Assembly: GCA_964387645.1 (NCBI GenBank)
Contig: CAYLYM010000009.1
Location: forward strand, 1 to 60,287
Length of the DNA: 60,287 nt
Direction: 5' to 3'
Origin: CAYLYM01 sp964387645
GTDB taxonomy: Bacteria; Calditrichota; Calditrichia; RBG-13-44-9
This document shows, piece after piece, positions 10,074-18,369 of this stretch. How positions within the stretch are numbered: the stretch's first letter is position 1; every line of letters begins with the position of its first letter. Both the position numbers and the translations under genes were made by a program. Under the pieces are notes generated by a model. The model did no database searches. It saw only the letters and a program-made list of their open reading frames with translations, and had not been told where the DNA came from.

Positions 10074-13000
10074 TTAGAAAAAAGCTCTGACTTCTGCCTG
10101 TCCCAGATGAATGGTACGAGACATTCCGGCATCACGCCGACCATTGTAATTGACTGTGACTGTGATATTACTGCTGACAAAATATTCAAACCGGATATTC
10201 CAGTTGAATGAATGCCCTTCTCTTTTCCCTTTACCCATTTCGAACGGTAGAGGCCGATTGAAGGGATTTTGCAGAATCCGCACATTAAGATAATTCAAGG
10301 AAACCACTGCTCGGGCTTTACCTCTGACAGCGTAATTAATCTGGGGCGCCACTTCCAGATATCTCACCTGAAGCTGGTTAACTTTCGCCCGATCCTTCTG
10401 CAATCCTGCTTCCATTTGTAATCGAATTTGCCAGGCATAAACCGGACGATAGTTTAATTTCCACTTTAACGATTGTCCAAATACATCTCGGTTGCGGCTG
10501 GGTGCCGCTTGTACAAATCGGAAGTTGGTGGATTGTTTATACTCCATTTCATGTGACAACACCCTGCCCCATATCTTTTGCCGCCAGATAATTGACCTGT
10601 CCCATAACCGGCGCGACTCATTAAAGCGGGCATCCACATACTGATTATACAAATTGTCCCGATAACGACTTCGCAAGGTAATGCCAAAATCAGGATTCCG
10701 TTCGAAGAAATAAATATCCTGGTTAATCCAGTAAGTACCTCTTACAGTAGTATTAAGATTATGATATTTTTGAAAATTCAACAGATATAATTGCCAGATA
10801 TCCTTTTCGCGGCTTTTCTCATTCACTTTTAGATAAGTGAAAGTAGAAATATTTTTCAGAACTTTTTGAATACCTTTCAACTTTTGACGAACCGGTTTTG
10901 GCCGGTAGCGCAATTGCCAGCCGGCTTCGATATTGGTTACTGATTCAAATCGGCCTGTAGGTACGATGATCAGAAGATAATCTCCCAAAGGATCGGGGAC
11001 ATATTCTTGCAGTTCATCATCGAAACGATAATTCCCGCGATTCTCCTCAACTTTTAAGAAAACTTTTTCCTGCATGGCCTGTAACTCGCTGGCTACTTTA
11101 TAATCCAAGCGACTGTCGATGGTGCGATTTTTATTGCGATATTGAACTTCCAGATTAGCCAGATGGCTCTGGCGGTCCTGCCAGGTGGTATCTTGAAACT
11201 GCGGGTCAGGCTGATACATTGCCATGCTGTCTGGTGGGAGCTGCTCGAAGAATGGACTGAAATTTTTTTCGCGGTAAACGAAAGACACTCTACCCTGCCA
11301 TTTTTGAGACTGCAATATCCAGGCACGCAGTTGACTGGTGAGAGAATTGGATAGTTCCAGGCGGTTTTTCTCTATATGTGGATTGTAAAGAAAATCCCTG
11401 CGCCAGCGGTTCTGAAAATGCCATCGCATTCCCAAAATCTTAAAAAATTTGATACCCACCGCCGCTTCAGCAAAACGAAATCCGGTCATCCGATTATTTT
11501 CAGTCAACACCTGGCGATCCTCCAACCGAAAATTGACAGCAGGCATTGTTTGCCATAGTTTTCGTCCCAGACTTCCTCCGTAACGCAACCAATTGCTTGA
11601 TATCTGGATATTGTTGCTTTTGATCCATTCCCCAAAAATTTCGCTTTTAAGGACGGTTGAATCAGCCAAAACTAATTGCATTTTTCCCCGACGGGAGGAA
11701 ATGGCCGTTCCTCTCTTAATCCAACCACCATCCATGCTAAAAAAAATGTTTCTTCCAGGCCGGTAATTTAACGTGGTCTCCAACATGTCTTCTTCGGTTT
11801 CAAAAACTCTTTCAGCAAGGTTCCATTTGTAATTGTACTCAGGATCAAATGGTCGGTCTAATGGAGAAAAGTGTCGATCCCGGCGGTTCCAGTTCAATCG
11901 CCAATTCAATTGTCCCATATTCTTCTTTAATAGATGCAATGACTCATTCTGATAACTTACACCCAAAGAAAAAGCTTTGCCTAAATTGTCTTCGTCATTT
12001 ACAGCAGAAAAAACATTCTTATCAAAACTCGATAGTGCCATTTCTCCTTCTACTGCAAAATTGTTTCTTAATAAATAGGAAAAATTAACATCGCCAAACT
12101 TTTTATCCCCAGCTAATGGTACTAAACGGATGGGAAGATACATGCCCCGCCCATCCCCTACAAACCGATAAATGCCTAATCGTTCTCGAATGTAGCTTCC
12201 ACGTCCTGGCCCCACTGAGGTAAACCGTACCAAATAATCTCCTTTCCCACTACCGACATATTGAAAATACTTTGTGTTCTTTCCAGCAACGATTGTATCA
12301 CGTAAAACATAATTACCCTTTCCAACTCCCAGGAATTCTGCACCGCTCACCGCTGCCTGGAAGGGATCATCTCCTGCTGAGGCTAAAGCTGATTTTTCGG
12401 TTTCGCTTAAAGGAGCACTGTCTTCCAACAAATTCTTCGTGTCATCCCATTCCCGGAAAAGTCGTAAATCATAACTGAAACCACTGCCCTTGGTTCTTTT
12501 CGATGCCGAAAATCCCACAAAGTTCTTTCCATACCGCTGAAAATTATTGGCATACTCAAAATCCACTTCGATGCGGTCCTCGCTAGTGATCAGCCGATTA
12601 TTGGTAAAAGTCAGTTGTCCCAGGCTGTAGTCGATGATGTAATCATTGTTCTCACCTCGTTTTTGTAATATCCCATTCACATAAACCCGCTCCGTTCCGG
12701 CCAATACGATGATTTCTCTCTCCCCATTTTTTCCTAAAAGCTGATATGGGCCCTGGTTGCCTTCTTGCCCTAAAAATTGATTGGTGTAAAAGGTACCCCT
12801 GGAAGTGGCATAAGTAATCTGCTGATGGAAATTTCCAAATTCCCCATGAGCAGTAATGCCCTGTAATTTTCTTTGAAGATTACCAAAAAGAGAATTCTGA
12901 TAGGTCAGTTTAAAATCACCTAAGGTACCACCTAATCTTGGGCTATTTATTTTCACGAAAACCTTATCCACTTCACGGAGTGTCTGGGTGTTGCCTTCCG

Positions 13001-13622
13001 GCTGAAGCGGAGTGCTCTCATCAGTTAGAGCAGCCACTAATTCCACTTCTGGTGTAATGTAACCTGACAATTGCAGGTTTAAACCGGAATTAAGGGTTAA
13101 ATCCCGATTATTGCCGATTTCAATTCCACGCACAATACTGCCGCTACGCTGCAGATTACTGCTGAAGCTGTCCAGGTCGTCAAAAAGTTTTTTTCTCACC
13201 ACCCCATAAGCATACTTTGTGGAATCACCAGCGGTATTTTTTTTATTCATGGTCTGTAACTCTCGGTGGCGGTATTCGGGAATAAGCGGGAAGGGATATT
13301 TCTGGTAAATCACCGTCAGGCTGTCGCCCGGCTTAAGGGTAGAACGAAAAATCACACGACCCTGATTTTCTTCCATAAAATAGTGGATATTCCTTAACAG
13401 GCGGAATTCATTACGAAATATCCGCTCGCTACGTGGAATGATAAAGGCATCGGGTAGTGCCAACGTATCGATTAGTGAATCTATTTTAGTTATGAATGTA
13501 TCGGGAGGAACATCAAGGAACAACCGGTTGTTACGATTGTCCTGGGCAGAGACATTCTCGAGAAAAATAAAAAGCAATAAACACAAAAATAACCTGGTAT
13601 GATGAAATAAAAATTTTTTCAC
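10074..13622 (-). CDS. Large outer-membrane beta-barrel-like protein of unknown function
   Basis: This is a 1182-residue secreted protein with signal peptide (LFLCLLLFIFLENVSAQ). Residues about 300-357 hold a pattern found in several cell-envelope proteins of FCB and related phyla: a G-E-x-I-hydrophobic segment, then ERVYVNG, NNDYIIDYSLGQLTFTN and EVDFEYAN. Residues about 430-500 contain four copies of a G-x-G-(K/R)-G-x-Y unit (VGKGNYV, SGKGDYL, GPGRGSY, GDGRGMY). The long C-terminal part (from about 510) alternates aromatic-rich strands such as LNWRLNWNRRD, as expected for a large beta barrel ending in Phe. The start is a GTG with only a weak upstream AAAGA. It lies beside the BamA-like gene. 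Function unknown. Confidence 0.75.
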   Translation of the reverse strand: MKKFLFHHTRLFLCLLLFIFLENVSAQDNRNNRLFLDVPPDTFITKIDSLIDTLALPDAFIIPRSERIFRNEFRLLRNIHYFMEENQGRVIFRSTLKPGDSLTVIYQKYPFPLIPEYRHRELQTMNKKNTAGDSTKYAYGVVRKKLFDDLDSFSSNLQRSGSIVRGIEIGNNRDLTLNSGLNLQLSGYITPEVELVAALTDESTPLQPEGNTQTLREVDKVFVKINSPRLGGTLGDFKLTYQNSLFGNLQRKLQGITAHGEFGNFHQQITYATSRGTFYTNQFLGQEGNQGPYQLLGKNGEREIIVLAGTERVYVNGILQKRGENNDYIIDYSLGQLTFTNNRLITSEDRIEVDFEYANNFQRYGKNFVGFSASKRTKGSGFSYDLRLFREWDDTKNLLEDSAPLSETEKSALASAGDDPFQAAVSGAEFLGVGKGNYVLRDTIVAGKNTKYFQYVGSGKGDYLVRFTSVGPGRGSYIRERLGIYRFVGDGRGMYLPIRLVPLAGDKKFGDVNFSYLLRNNFAVEGEMALSSFDKNVFSAVNDEDNLGKAFSLGVSYQNESLHLLKKNMGQLNWRLNWNRRDRHFSPLDRPFDPEYNYKWNLAERVFETEEDMLETTLNYRPGRNIFFSMDGGWIKRGTAISSRRGKMQLVLADSTVLKSEIFGEWIKSNNIQISSNWLRYGGSLGRKLWQTMPAVNFRLEDRQVLTENNRMTGFRFAEAAVGIKFFKILGMRWHFQNRWRRDFLYNPHIEKNRLELSNSLTSQLRAWILQSQKWQGRVSFVYREKNFSPFFEQLPPDSMAMYQPDPQFQDTTWQDRQSHLANLEVQYRNKNRTIDSRLDYKVASELQAMQEKVFLKVEENRGNYRFDDELQEYVPDPLGDYLLIIVPTGRFESVTNIEAGWQLRYRPKPVRQKLKGIQKVLKNISTFTYLKVNEKSREKDIWQLYLLNFQKYHNLNTTVRGTYWINQDIYFFERNPDFGITLRSRYRDNLYNQYVDARFNESRRLWDRSIIWRQKIWGRVLSHEMEYKQSTNFRFVQAAPSRNRDVFGQSLKWKLNYRPVYAWQIRLQMEAGLQKDRAKVNQLQVRYLEVAPQINYAVRGKARAVVSLNYLNVRILQNPFNRPLPFEMGKGKREGHSFNWNIRFEYFVSSNITVTVNYNGRRDAGMSRTIHLGQAEVRAFF

Positions 13623-13990
13623 ACGTCTTTAAATTTCCAACTTGATTTAAATACCGCCACAATATTTTCGATACATCCTCCTTCTACAAAAAATTTAAAA
13701 TAATAAGATTTAAAAATAAAAGAAAAGAAATTCTTTGGAGAACAAGTTGTTGCCATGTATACATTGTTGAAATCCTATATGTTGTCAATATCGTCTCTAA
13801 ACAGACAAATCAGAATACCTCATTTGGTGGACCTTTGAGGAGCGTAGTGCTTAGAGCAACCAATGGTACAATAATTTTTTATAAAGTACACCAAAAAAGT
13901 CCACTGTGTATATCTCTATTTCTTATACCGACAATCCCTTCTATTATGCACAACAATGTAATGGAAACCATCACGCGAATGCCCGGATAA
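13623..13990. other. Intergenic region between btuC and the large outer-membrane protein
   Basis: There is no gene. On the plus strand, CCTCA near 13818 can pair with TGAGG near 13836, and GTGGAC near 13826 can pair with GTCCAC near 13900, giving a possible composite stem. On the minus strand this lies just downstream of btuC and could end the B12-uptake transcript. No T-run follows clearly. Confidence 0.35.
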
Positions 13991-14992
13991 TTACCCAATC
14001 TGTTTCATTAATAGCCATAAGAAAAAAGGGCCGCCCAACAACGCAGTAATGATGCCCACCGGGATATCCACAGGTGCAAGGATGGTGCGCGCTACTGTAT
14101 CGCACAATGCAAGGAAGGCGCCACCCAATAAAATTCCAGCCGGAATCAAATAGCGGTGGTCAACACCAATGGTTAACCTTAAGAAATGAGGAACAATGAG
14201 CCCGACAAAACCAATTGGTCCGGATACCGCCACAACCAATCCTGTCATCAACGACGCGGTGATAAAGACAATTTTTTGCACCAGACTAACCGGGACTCCC
14301 TTGCTTAAAGCCATTTCCTCCGAAGTGCTGATGATATTCAACATTCTGGCCGAAAGAAAAAGTACCAGAAATGCTATTATTAGAATAGGAAGCGATTTCA
14401 CAATCAGACTTATTTCCACAACATCCAATCCACCCATCATCCACCGCACCATTTGTCGCGTCTCAGTAAAATCAGCAAAAAAATGTATCATAAGGATAAG
14501 TGCACCAAAAAAATAGCTAATGGTCACACCGGCTAAAATCATGATATGAATGGAAAGCTGACCGGAGCGCCGGGCGATGATGTAAACCACCAGAATAGTG
14601 AACAAGCTTCCCAGAAATGCTGCCGTTTGAATGGTGGAGAATCCCCATACAGACAAAACAAGACCTGATTTTATCACAAAAACTGCGCCTAAAGCTCCCC
14701 CTGCCGAAACACCTAATGTATAGGGTGTAGCCAGCGGATTGCGCATTAAAGCCTGAAAAGCAATGCCTGCCAGTGTTAACGATGCGCCGGTGATCATTGC
14801 CAAGAATATTCTTGGTAATCGAATTTGAAAAAAAATGATTCCGTCAGGTGTTTCTACCCCCTGAAGAAATTTCCCAACGTTTCCCATGTTCAGTGAATGA
14901 GAACCGATAAACGGAGTTATAGATAAAACAAAAATGAAAAATAAAAGATAAAAAATAAGATAGATAGACGGTTTGATTTTTTTCTTTTTCAT
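13991..14992 (-). CDS. btuC: Cobalamin/iron-type ABC importer permease (FecCD/BtuC family)
   Basis: The 333-residue integral membrane protein has about ten hydrophobic segments and belongs to the FecCD family. It carries the family motif GPIGFVGLIVPH near residue 260, which contacts the ATPase, and the early MRNPLATPYTLGVSAGGALGA stretch. With the adjacent btuD (7-base gap) and btuF it forms a type II importer that moves its substrate across the inner membrane. FecCD permeases also carry haem and ferric siderophores. I choose cobalamin because the locus begins with a cobalamin riboswitch and a TonB receptor on the same strand. All structural genes of the importer are present. Confidence 0.88.
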   Translation of the reverse strand: MKKKKIKPSIYLIFYLLFFIFVLSITPFIGSHSLNMGNVGKFLQGVETPDGIIFFQIRLPRIFLAMITGASLTLAGIAFQALMRNPLATPYTLGVSAGGALGAVFVIKSGLVLSVWGFSTIQTAAFLGSLFTILVVYIIARRSGQLSIHIMILAGVTISYFFGALILMIHFFADFTETRQMVRWMMGGLDVVEISLIVKSLPILIIAFLVLFLSARMLNIISTSEEMALSKGVPVSLVQKIVFITASLMTGLVVAVSGPIGFVGLIVPHFLRLTIGVDHRYLIPAGILLGGAFLALCDTVARTILAPVDIPVGIITALLGGPFFLWLLMKQIG

Positions 14993-14999
14993 TTATTCA

Positions 15000-15782
15000 T
15001 CAGATTACATTTGAGATTTTTGGTAGAATAACAGGAATTCCAGTCTCTGGATGTTTAGAAATTTCTATTCCAGTTTCGTATATTTCTTCTAAGATATTTT
15101 TCTGAAGAACTTTTTCAACCGGTCCGTATGCAACAATTTTACCGTTTTTAAGCGCCAACAGGTGCTGACAAAATTGTGCAGCCAGGTTCACATCATGGGT
15201 TACCGTCAAGATGGTTATTCTTTTTTCTTTTTGCAATTTTTTTAAAATATTAAAAAAATGGATCTGATGTTTTAAATCAAGTGAGGTGGTCGGTTCGTCC
15301 AACAAAAGAATTCGAGGTTCCTGAGCCAGAGCCGAAGATAGAATCACCCGTTTTTGTTCACCACCGCTTAAAGACAAAAAACTCCTGTTACGTAAATAAT
15401 AACAATCTGTGTCCTTCATAACCTGTTCGACAATGTTTATATCTTTTTTCGACTCAAATCCCCAAATTTTCTGATGGGGAAATCTCCCCATCATCACAAT
15501 ATCGAAGGCACAGTAGTTGAAGGAAGTCGTAAAAATTTGTGGAACAAATCCAACAACTCGGGCAAGCGATCTTTGAGAGTAGCTCTGTTGAACCCGGTTG
15601 TTTATGATAATTTTTCCTTTCTCCGGCTGCAAAATCCCATCTAACAATTTCAATAAAGTGGATTTCCCGGCACCATTTGGCCCGATGATTCCCAGGAACT
15701 CCCCATCAGCCACTTCAAAAGAAAGATCCTGAATAACAGCCCGACTATTGTATGAAAATTGTAAATGTTCAACCCGTATCAT
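15000..15782 (-). CDS. btuD: ABC importer ATPase (FepC/BtuD family)
   Basis: This is a 260-residue ATP-binding cassette. Walker A is GPNGAGKST (residues 34-42). The Q-loop region follows PQIF near 91, the ABC signature LSGGE is at 138-142, Walker B ILLLDEPTTSLD runs from about 158 and the switch His is in VTHDVN. Residue order and length match FecE/BtuD ATPases that serve FecCD permeases. It lies between btuF (31-base gap) and btuC (7-base gap), so the three are almost certainly one transcript. It energises transport at the cytoplasmic face. Substrate identity rests on the locus riboswitch, not on this protein. Confidence 0.92.
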   Translation of the reverse strand: MIRVEHLQFSYNSRAVIQDLSFEVADGEFLGIIGPNGAGKSTLLKLLDGILQPEKGKIIINNRVQQSYSQRSLARVVGFVPQIFTTSFNYCAFDIVMMGRFPHQKIWGFESKKDINIVEQVMKDTDCYYLRNRSFLSLSGGEQKRVILSSALAQEPRILLLDEPTTSLDLKHQIHFFNILKKLQKEKRITILTVTHDVNLAAQFCQHLLALKNGKIVAYGPVEKVLQKNILEEIYETGIEISKHPETGIPVILPKISNVI

Positions 15783-15813
15783 GCGGTAAATCTTTCTCCT
15801 TTTTTATTCAGAT

Positions 15814-16722
15814 TCAATGATTTTTTTGAGTGACATTTTGAATAATCTGGCTAAATTCTACCGCAATCTGACTAATACGAGGGCCTGGAATTAAAAAGAA
15901 ACTATCGGTAAATATAAAAATATTCTGGTATTTTACGGCATTGATCCAGGGCATTTGCTGCCAAAGCGTTTTTTCCCTCAAAAGAGTGTCTCGATCCCAA
16001 TTCTTTTCGGAACGAAATTCCACGATAACATCTATCTGACGGGAAAGAAGATATTCTTTGTTCACAGAAAAATAGCGCATCGATACATCACTGAAAGCGT
16101 TTCGTCCACCACATTTTTTCCAGATCTCTCCTAAATAGGTGTTGGTGCCAGCCGCATATAAACCATTCAAGCTTCCCTGGACCCGACCTACCAGCAATAA
16201 AGCCGATGGGCGATAAAAGAAATTCTTCGATATTTCCGCTACCATACTCAAGGTATCTAAAATATTTTGCCGAACCTTTTCTGCTTTTGATTCTAATCCT
16301 AAAACTCGCCCAACTTTACTGATTCCGTCCAATATTTCTTCGATGGTTTCATTAGGAATCTCCTCCACTGTGATACCAAAGGCCTCTATCTTGCGGCGAT
16401 TTTCTGCATTGGGAAATTGAAAAACCAAATCCGGTTTGGTGGCCACCAATTTTTCAAAATCCACATTCAGATAACCGCCTAATGAGGGAACCTTCTGAGC
16501 GGCAGGCGGATAGCGGCAAAAATCAGTTCTTCCCACCAAACGATTGCCCGCACCAAGCTTGAAAATAATCTCAGTAATATGTGGAGCTAAGGAAACAATC
16601 CGCTGCGGAATGGTTTCTGGACCATCTGCCGTCAAACCATTATATAATCCATAAGAAAATAAAAAAACAATACCAATACAAATTCTGACTATAAAAGCAA
16701 AATATTTTTGCACCTTTTTCAC
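15814..16722 (-). CDS. btuF: Periplasmic cobalamin-binding protein (BtuF-like)
   Basis: This is a cluster-A-III helical-backbone binding protein. The mature part begins around IPQRIVSLAPHITEIIFKLG, the usual BtuF/FhuD opening, followed by VGRTDFCRYPP and SLGGYLNVDFEKLVATKPDL. Near the C terminus PWINAVKYQNIF matches the second lobe. I place the start at the GTG at 16722 because it gives a normal signal sequence (MKKVQKYFAFIVRICIGIVF). The frame also stays open to a TTG at 16797, which would add 25 unlikely residues. Neither start has a good ribosome binding site. It delivers substrate to BtuC-BtuD. The gap of about 300 bases up to the propeller gene may hold a secondary promoter. Confidence 0.85.
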   Translation of the reverse strand: MKKVQKYFAFIVRICIGIVFLFSYGLYNGLTADGPETIPQRIVSLAPHITEIIFKLGAGNRLVGRTDFCRYPPAAQKVPSLGGYLNVDFEKLVATKPDLVFQFPNAENRRKIEAFGITVEEIPNETIEEILDGISKVGRVLGLESKAEKVRQNILDTLSMVAEISKNFFYRPSALLLVGRVQGSLNGLYAAGTNTYLGEIWKKCGGRNAFSDVSMRYFSVNKEYLLSRQIDVIVEFRSEKNWDRDTLLREKTLWQQMPWINAVKYQNIFIFTDSFFLIPGPRISQIAVEFSQIIQNVTQKNH

Positions 16723-17029
16723 ACCTGCCGCATTTTCAGAATAAGAAATATAAACAAGTAATCCATTTTCTAAGAAAATCTTCTTTTTCTTACCCAAAGA
16801 TTATAATTTCGCCTGGAAAAATTCCGGTTCCCATTTTAAGTCAAAAATCAAATAACTATTTATGAATTCACATCTCTTCCTGCCTTATTTATATCATAAT
16901 TGTTAGATTATCCTGGACATACTCAGCAAAACTCAATTTTTGGGTTTTCTAACATTTGTTCGATTTTTTCTGAGTTGGCTATAGCCCCAATACCCCTAAA
17001 ATCACCAGATTAGAATTGAACTGATTTTC
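16723..17029. other. Intergenic gap between the propeller gene and btuF
   Basis: There are about 300 bases without a gene, apart from the possible N-terminal extension of btuF to the TTG at 16797. I see no strong terminator. It could hold a separate promoter for btuFDC or simply be transcribed through. Confidence 0.35.
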
Positions 17030-18355
17030 TTAATTCATCAGTTGCATTTTTTTAGTCATTTCTTTTTCTGAACTCTGTAACCTATAAAAGTAAACTCCTG
17101 CCGGAACTTTCTTTCCCTGATCGTTGCGACCATTCCATCGATAATTGTGAGACCCCGCCGGAAGGAATCCACTGAAAAGTGTACGAATCTTCTGTCCCAA
17201 CACGTTGAAAATTTCCAGTGAAACCTGTTGCGACATAGGTAAATAAAACGCAATGTTAGTAGAAGGATTAAATGGATTAGGATAATTCTGCAATAAAATA
17301 AAATCCTCCGGGACGGGCTGATTCAAGCCTGAAATCGCACTCGCCTCCGGCTCATAGATACTGACATAAATGGGCCCAATGTTTACCGGGTAACTGTGTA
17401 ATTCTTGATGTTCGGGCGAAAACACCCGGAGTATACCGGTTGAAGCCCAATCTCCGGGATCAAGCAAATAGGCATTATCCTCTGAATCAAAGTTCACAAT
17501 CTCTCCACCGGGGAGCATTTGACTCTCATCTTTTTCAAAATCGTTTTGATTAAAATCATAAACTATCACCCCGGCCTGGAATGAAGGGGTTAGGACAGCA
17601 AGATAACCTTTATCTGCACTGTTTACACTCACTGATTTAACAAAAACGTTGGTTTGCAGTTTTGAGATAATTGTATCTGCCGTCGCATCAATAATATCAA
17701 TTTCTCCCTTGATAGACGAATAATCTCCAGTACAGGCCACTAATAGATTTCCTTTGGAATCCACATCAAAATTCTGTGGATTTATCCCAACTCGAATAGA
17801 ATCTACCACGGTAAAAGTTACTGGATCTATAACACTTACCTTACCAACCTCGTAGGGAACACCGAAAGCCACAAAACCGGTGTTTGCCACGTAAAGCTTC
17901 CCGTTATGGAATTTCAATCCTTCAGGACTGATACCTACCCGGACGGTCTTGATAATTTTCCCGCTTTTCACATTCACCAACGCCACGCTATCAGTTAAGA
18001 AATAACTGACTGCTGCCAGTGAATCATTGATGAACTCCATAGCCCAGGGATTTGATCCGTTAGGTAAAGCAATTCTTGAGACCTCCTTTAATGTGGGAAT
18101 ATCGAACACCATAATATCATTAATACCGGAATTAACTACATATCCTCTCCCATTGCGAAGCACTAAATGATTTGGGTTACTTCCCTGGCCCGGGGAAAGC
18201 GTGTCTTCAATAACGGTATGATTCTCCAAATTCACCACCGAAAGTGTGTTGGCAACAGAGTTTACCACAAATGCGCTTTTCGGCGTTTGCTGACTATAAA
18301 CTACTCCTGAGAAAAGAATGATCAAAAAGAGTATGCTTGTAATAAAGCTTTTCAT
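17030..18355 (-). CDS. Secreted YncE/BtuG-like beta-propeller with FlgD-like C-terminal sorting tail
   Basis: The 441-residue protein has a signal peptide (ILFLIILFSGVVYSQQ) and about seven YVTN-type repeats (residues 25-335), recognisable by phrases such as AFVVNSVANTLSVVNLEN and KLYVANTG. The C terminus (about 355-441) is a FlgD-Ig-like secretion/anchoring tail starting with QNYPNPFNPSTNIAF and ending KEMTKKMQLMN. A GAGGAGG Shine-Dalgarno precedes the start. It follows btuB by 14 bases, so both are controlled by the cobalamin riboswitch. In Bacteroides, the surface propeller BtuG sits beside BtuB, binds B12 very tightly and passes it to the receptor. The same role is inferred here from fold and neighbourhood. 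Direct homology to BtuG needs a profile search. Confidence 0.85.
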   Translation of the reverse strand: MKSFITSILFLIILFSGVVYSQQTPKSAFVVNSVANTLSVVNLENHTVIEDTLSPGQGSNPNHLVLRNGRGYVVNSGINDIMVFDIPTLKEVSRIALPNGSNPWAMEFINDSLAAVSYFLTDSVALVNVKSGKIIKTVRVGISPEGLKFHNGKLYVANTGFVAFGVPYEVGKVSVIDPVTFTVVDSIRVGINPQNFDVDSKGNLLVACTGDYSSIKGEIDIIDATADTIISKLQTNVFVKSVSVNSADKGYLAVLTPSFQAGVIVYDFNQNDFEKDESQMLPGGEIVNFDSEDNAYLLDPGDWASTGILRVFSPEHQELHSYPVNIGPIYVSIYEPEASAISGLNQPVPEDFILLQNYPNPFNPSTNIAFYLPMSQQVSLEIFNVLGQKIRTLFSGFLPAGSHNYRWNGRNDQGKKVPAGVYFYRLQSSEKEMTKKMQLMN

Positions 18356-18369
18356 TATTTAGCCTCCTC

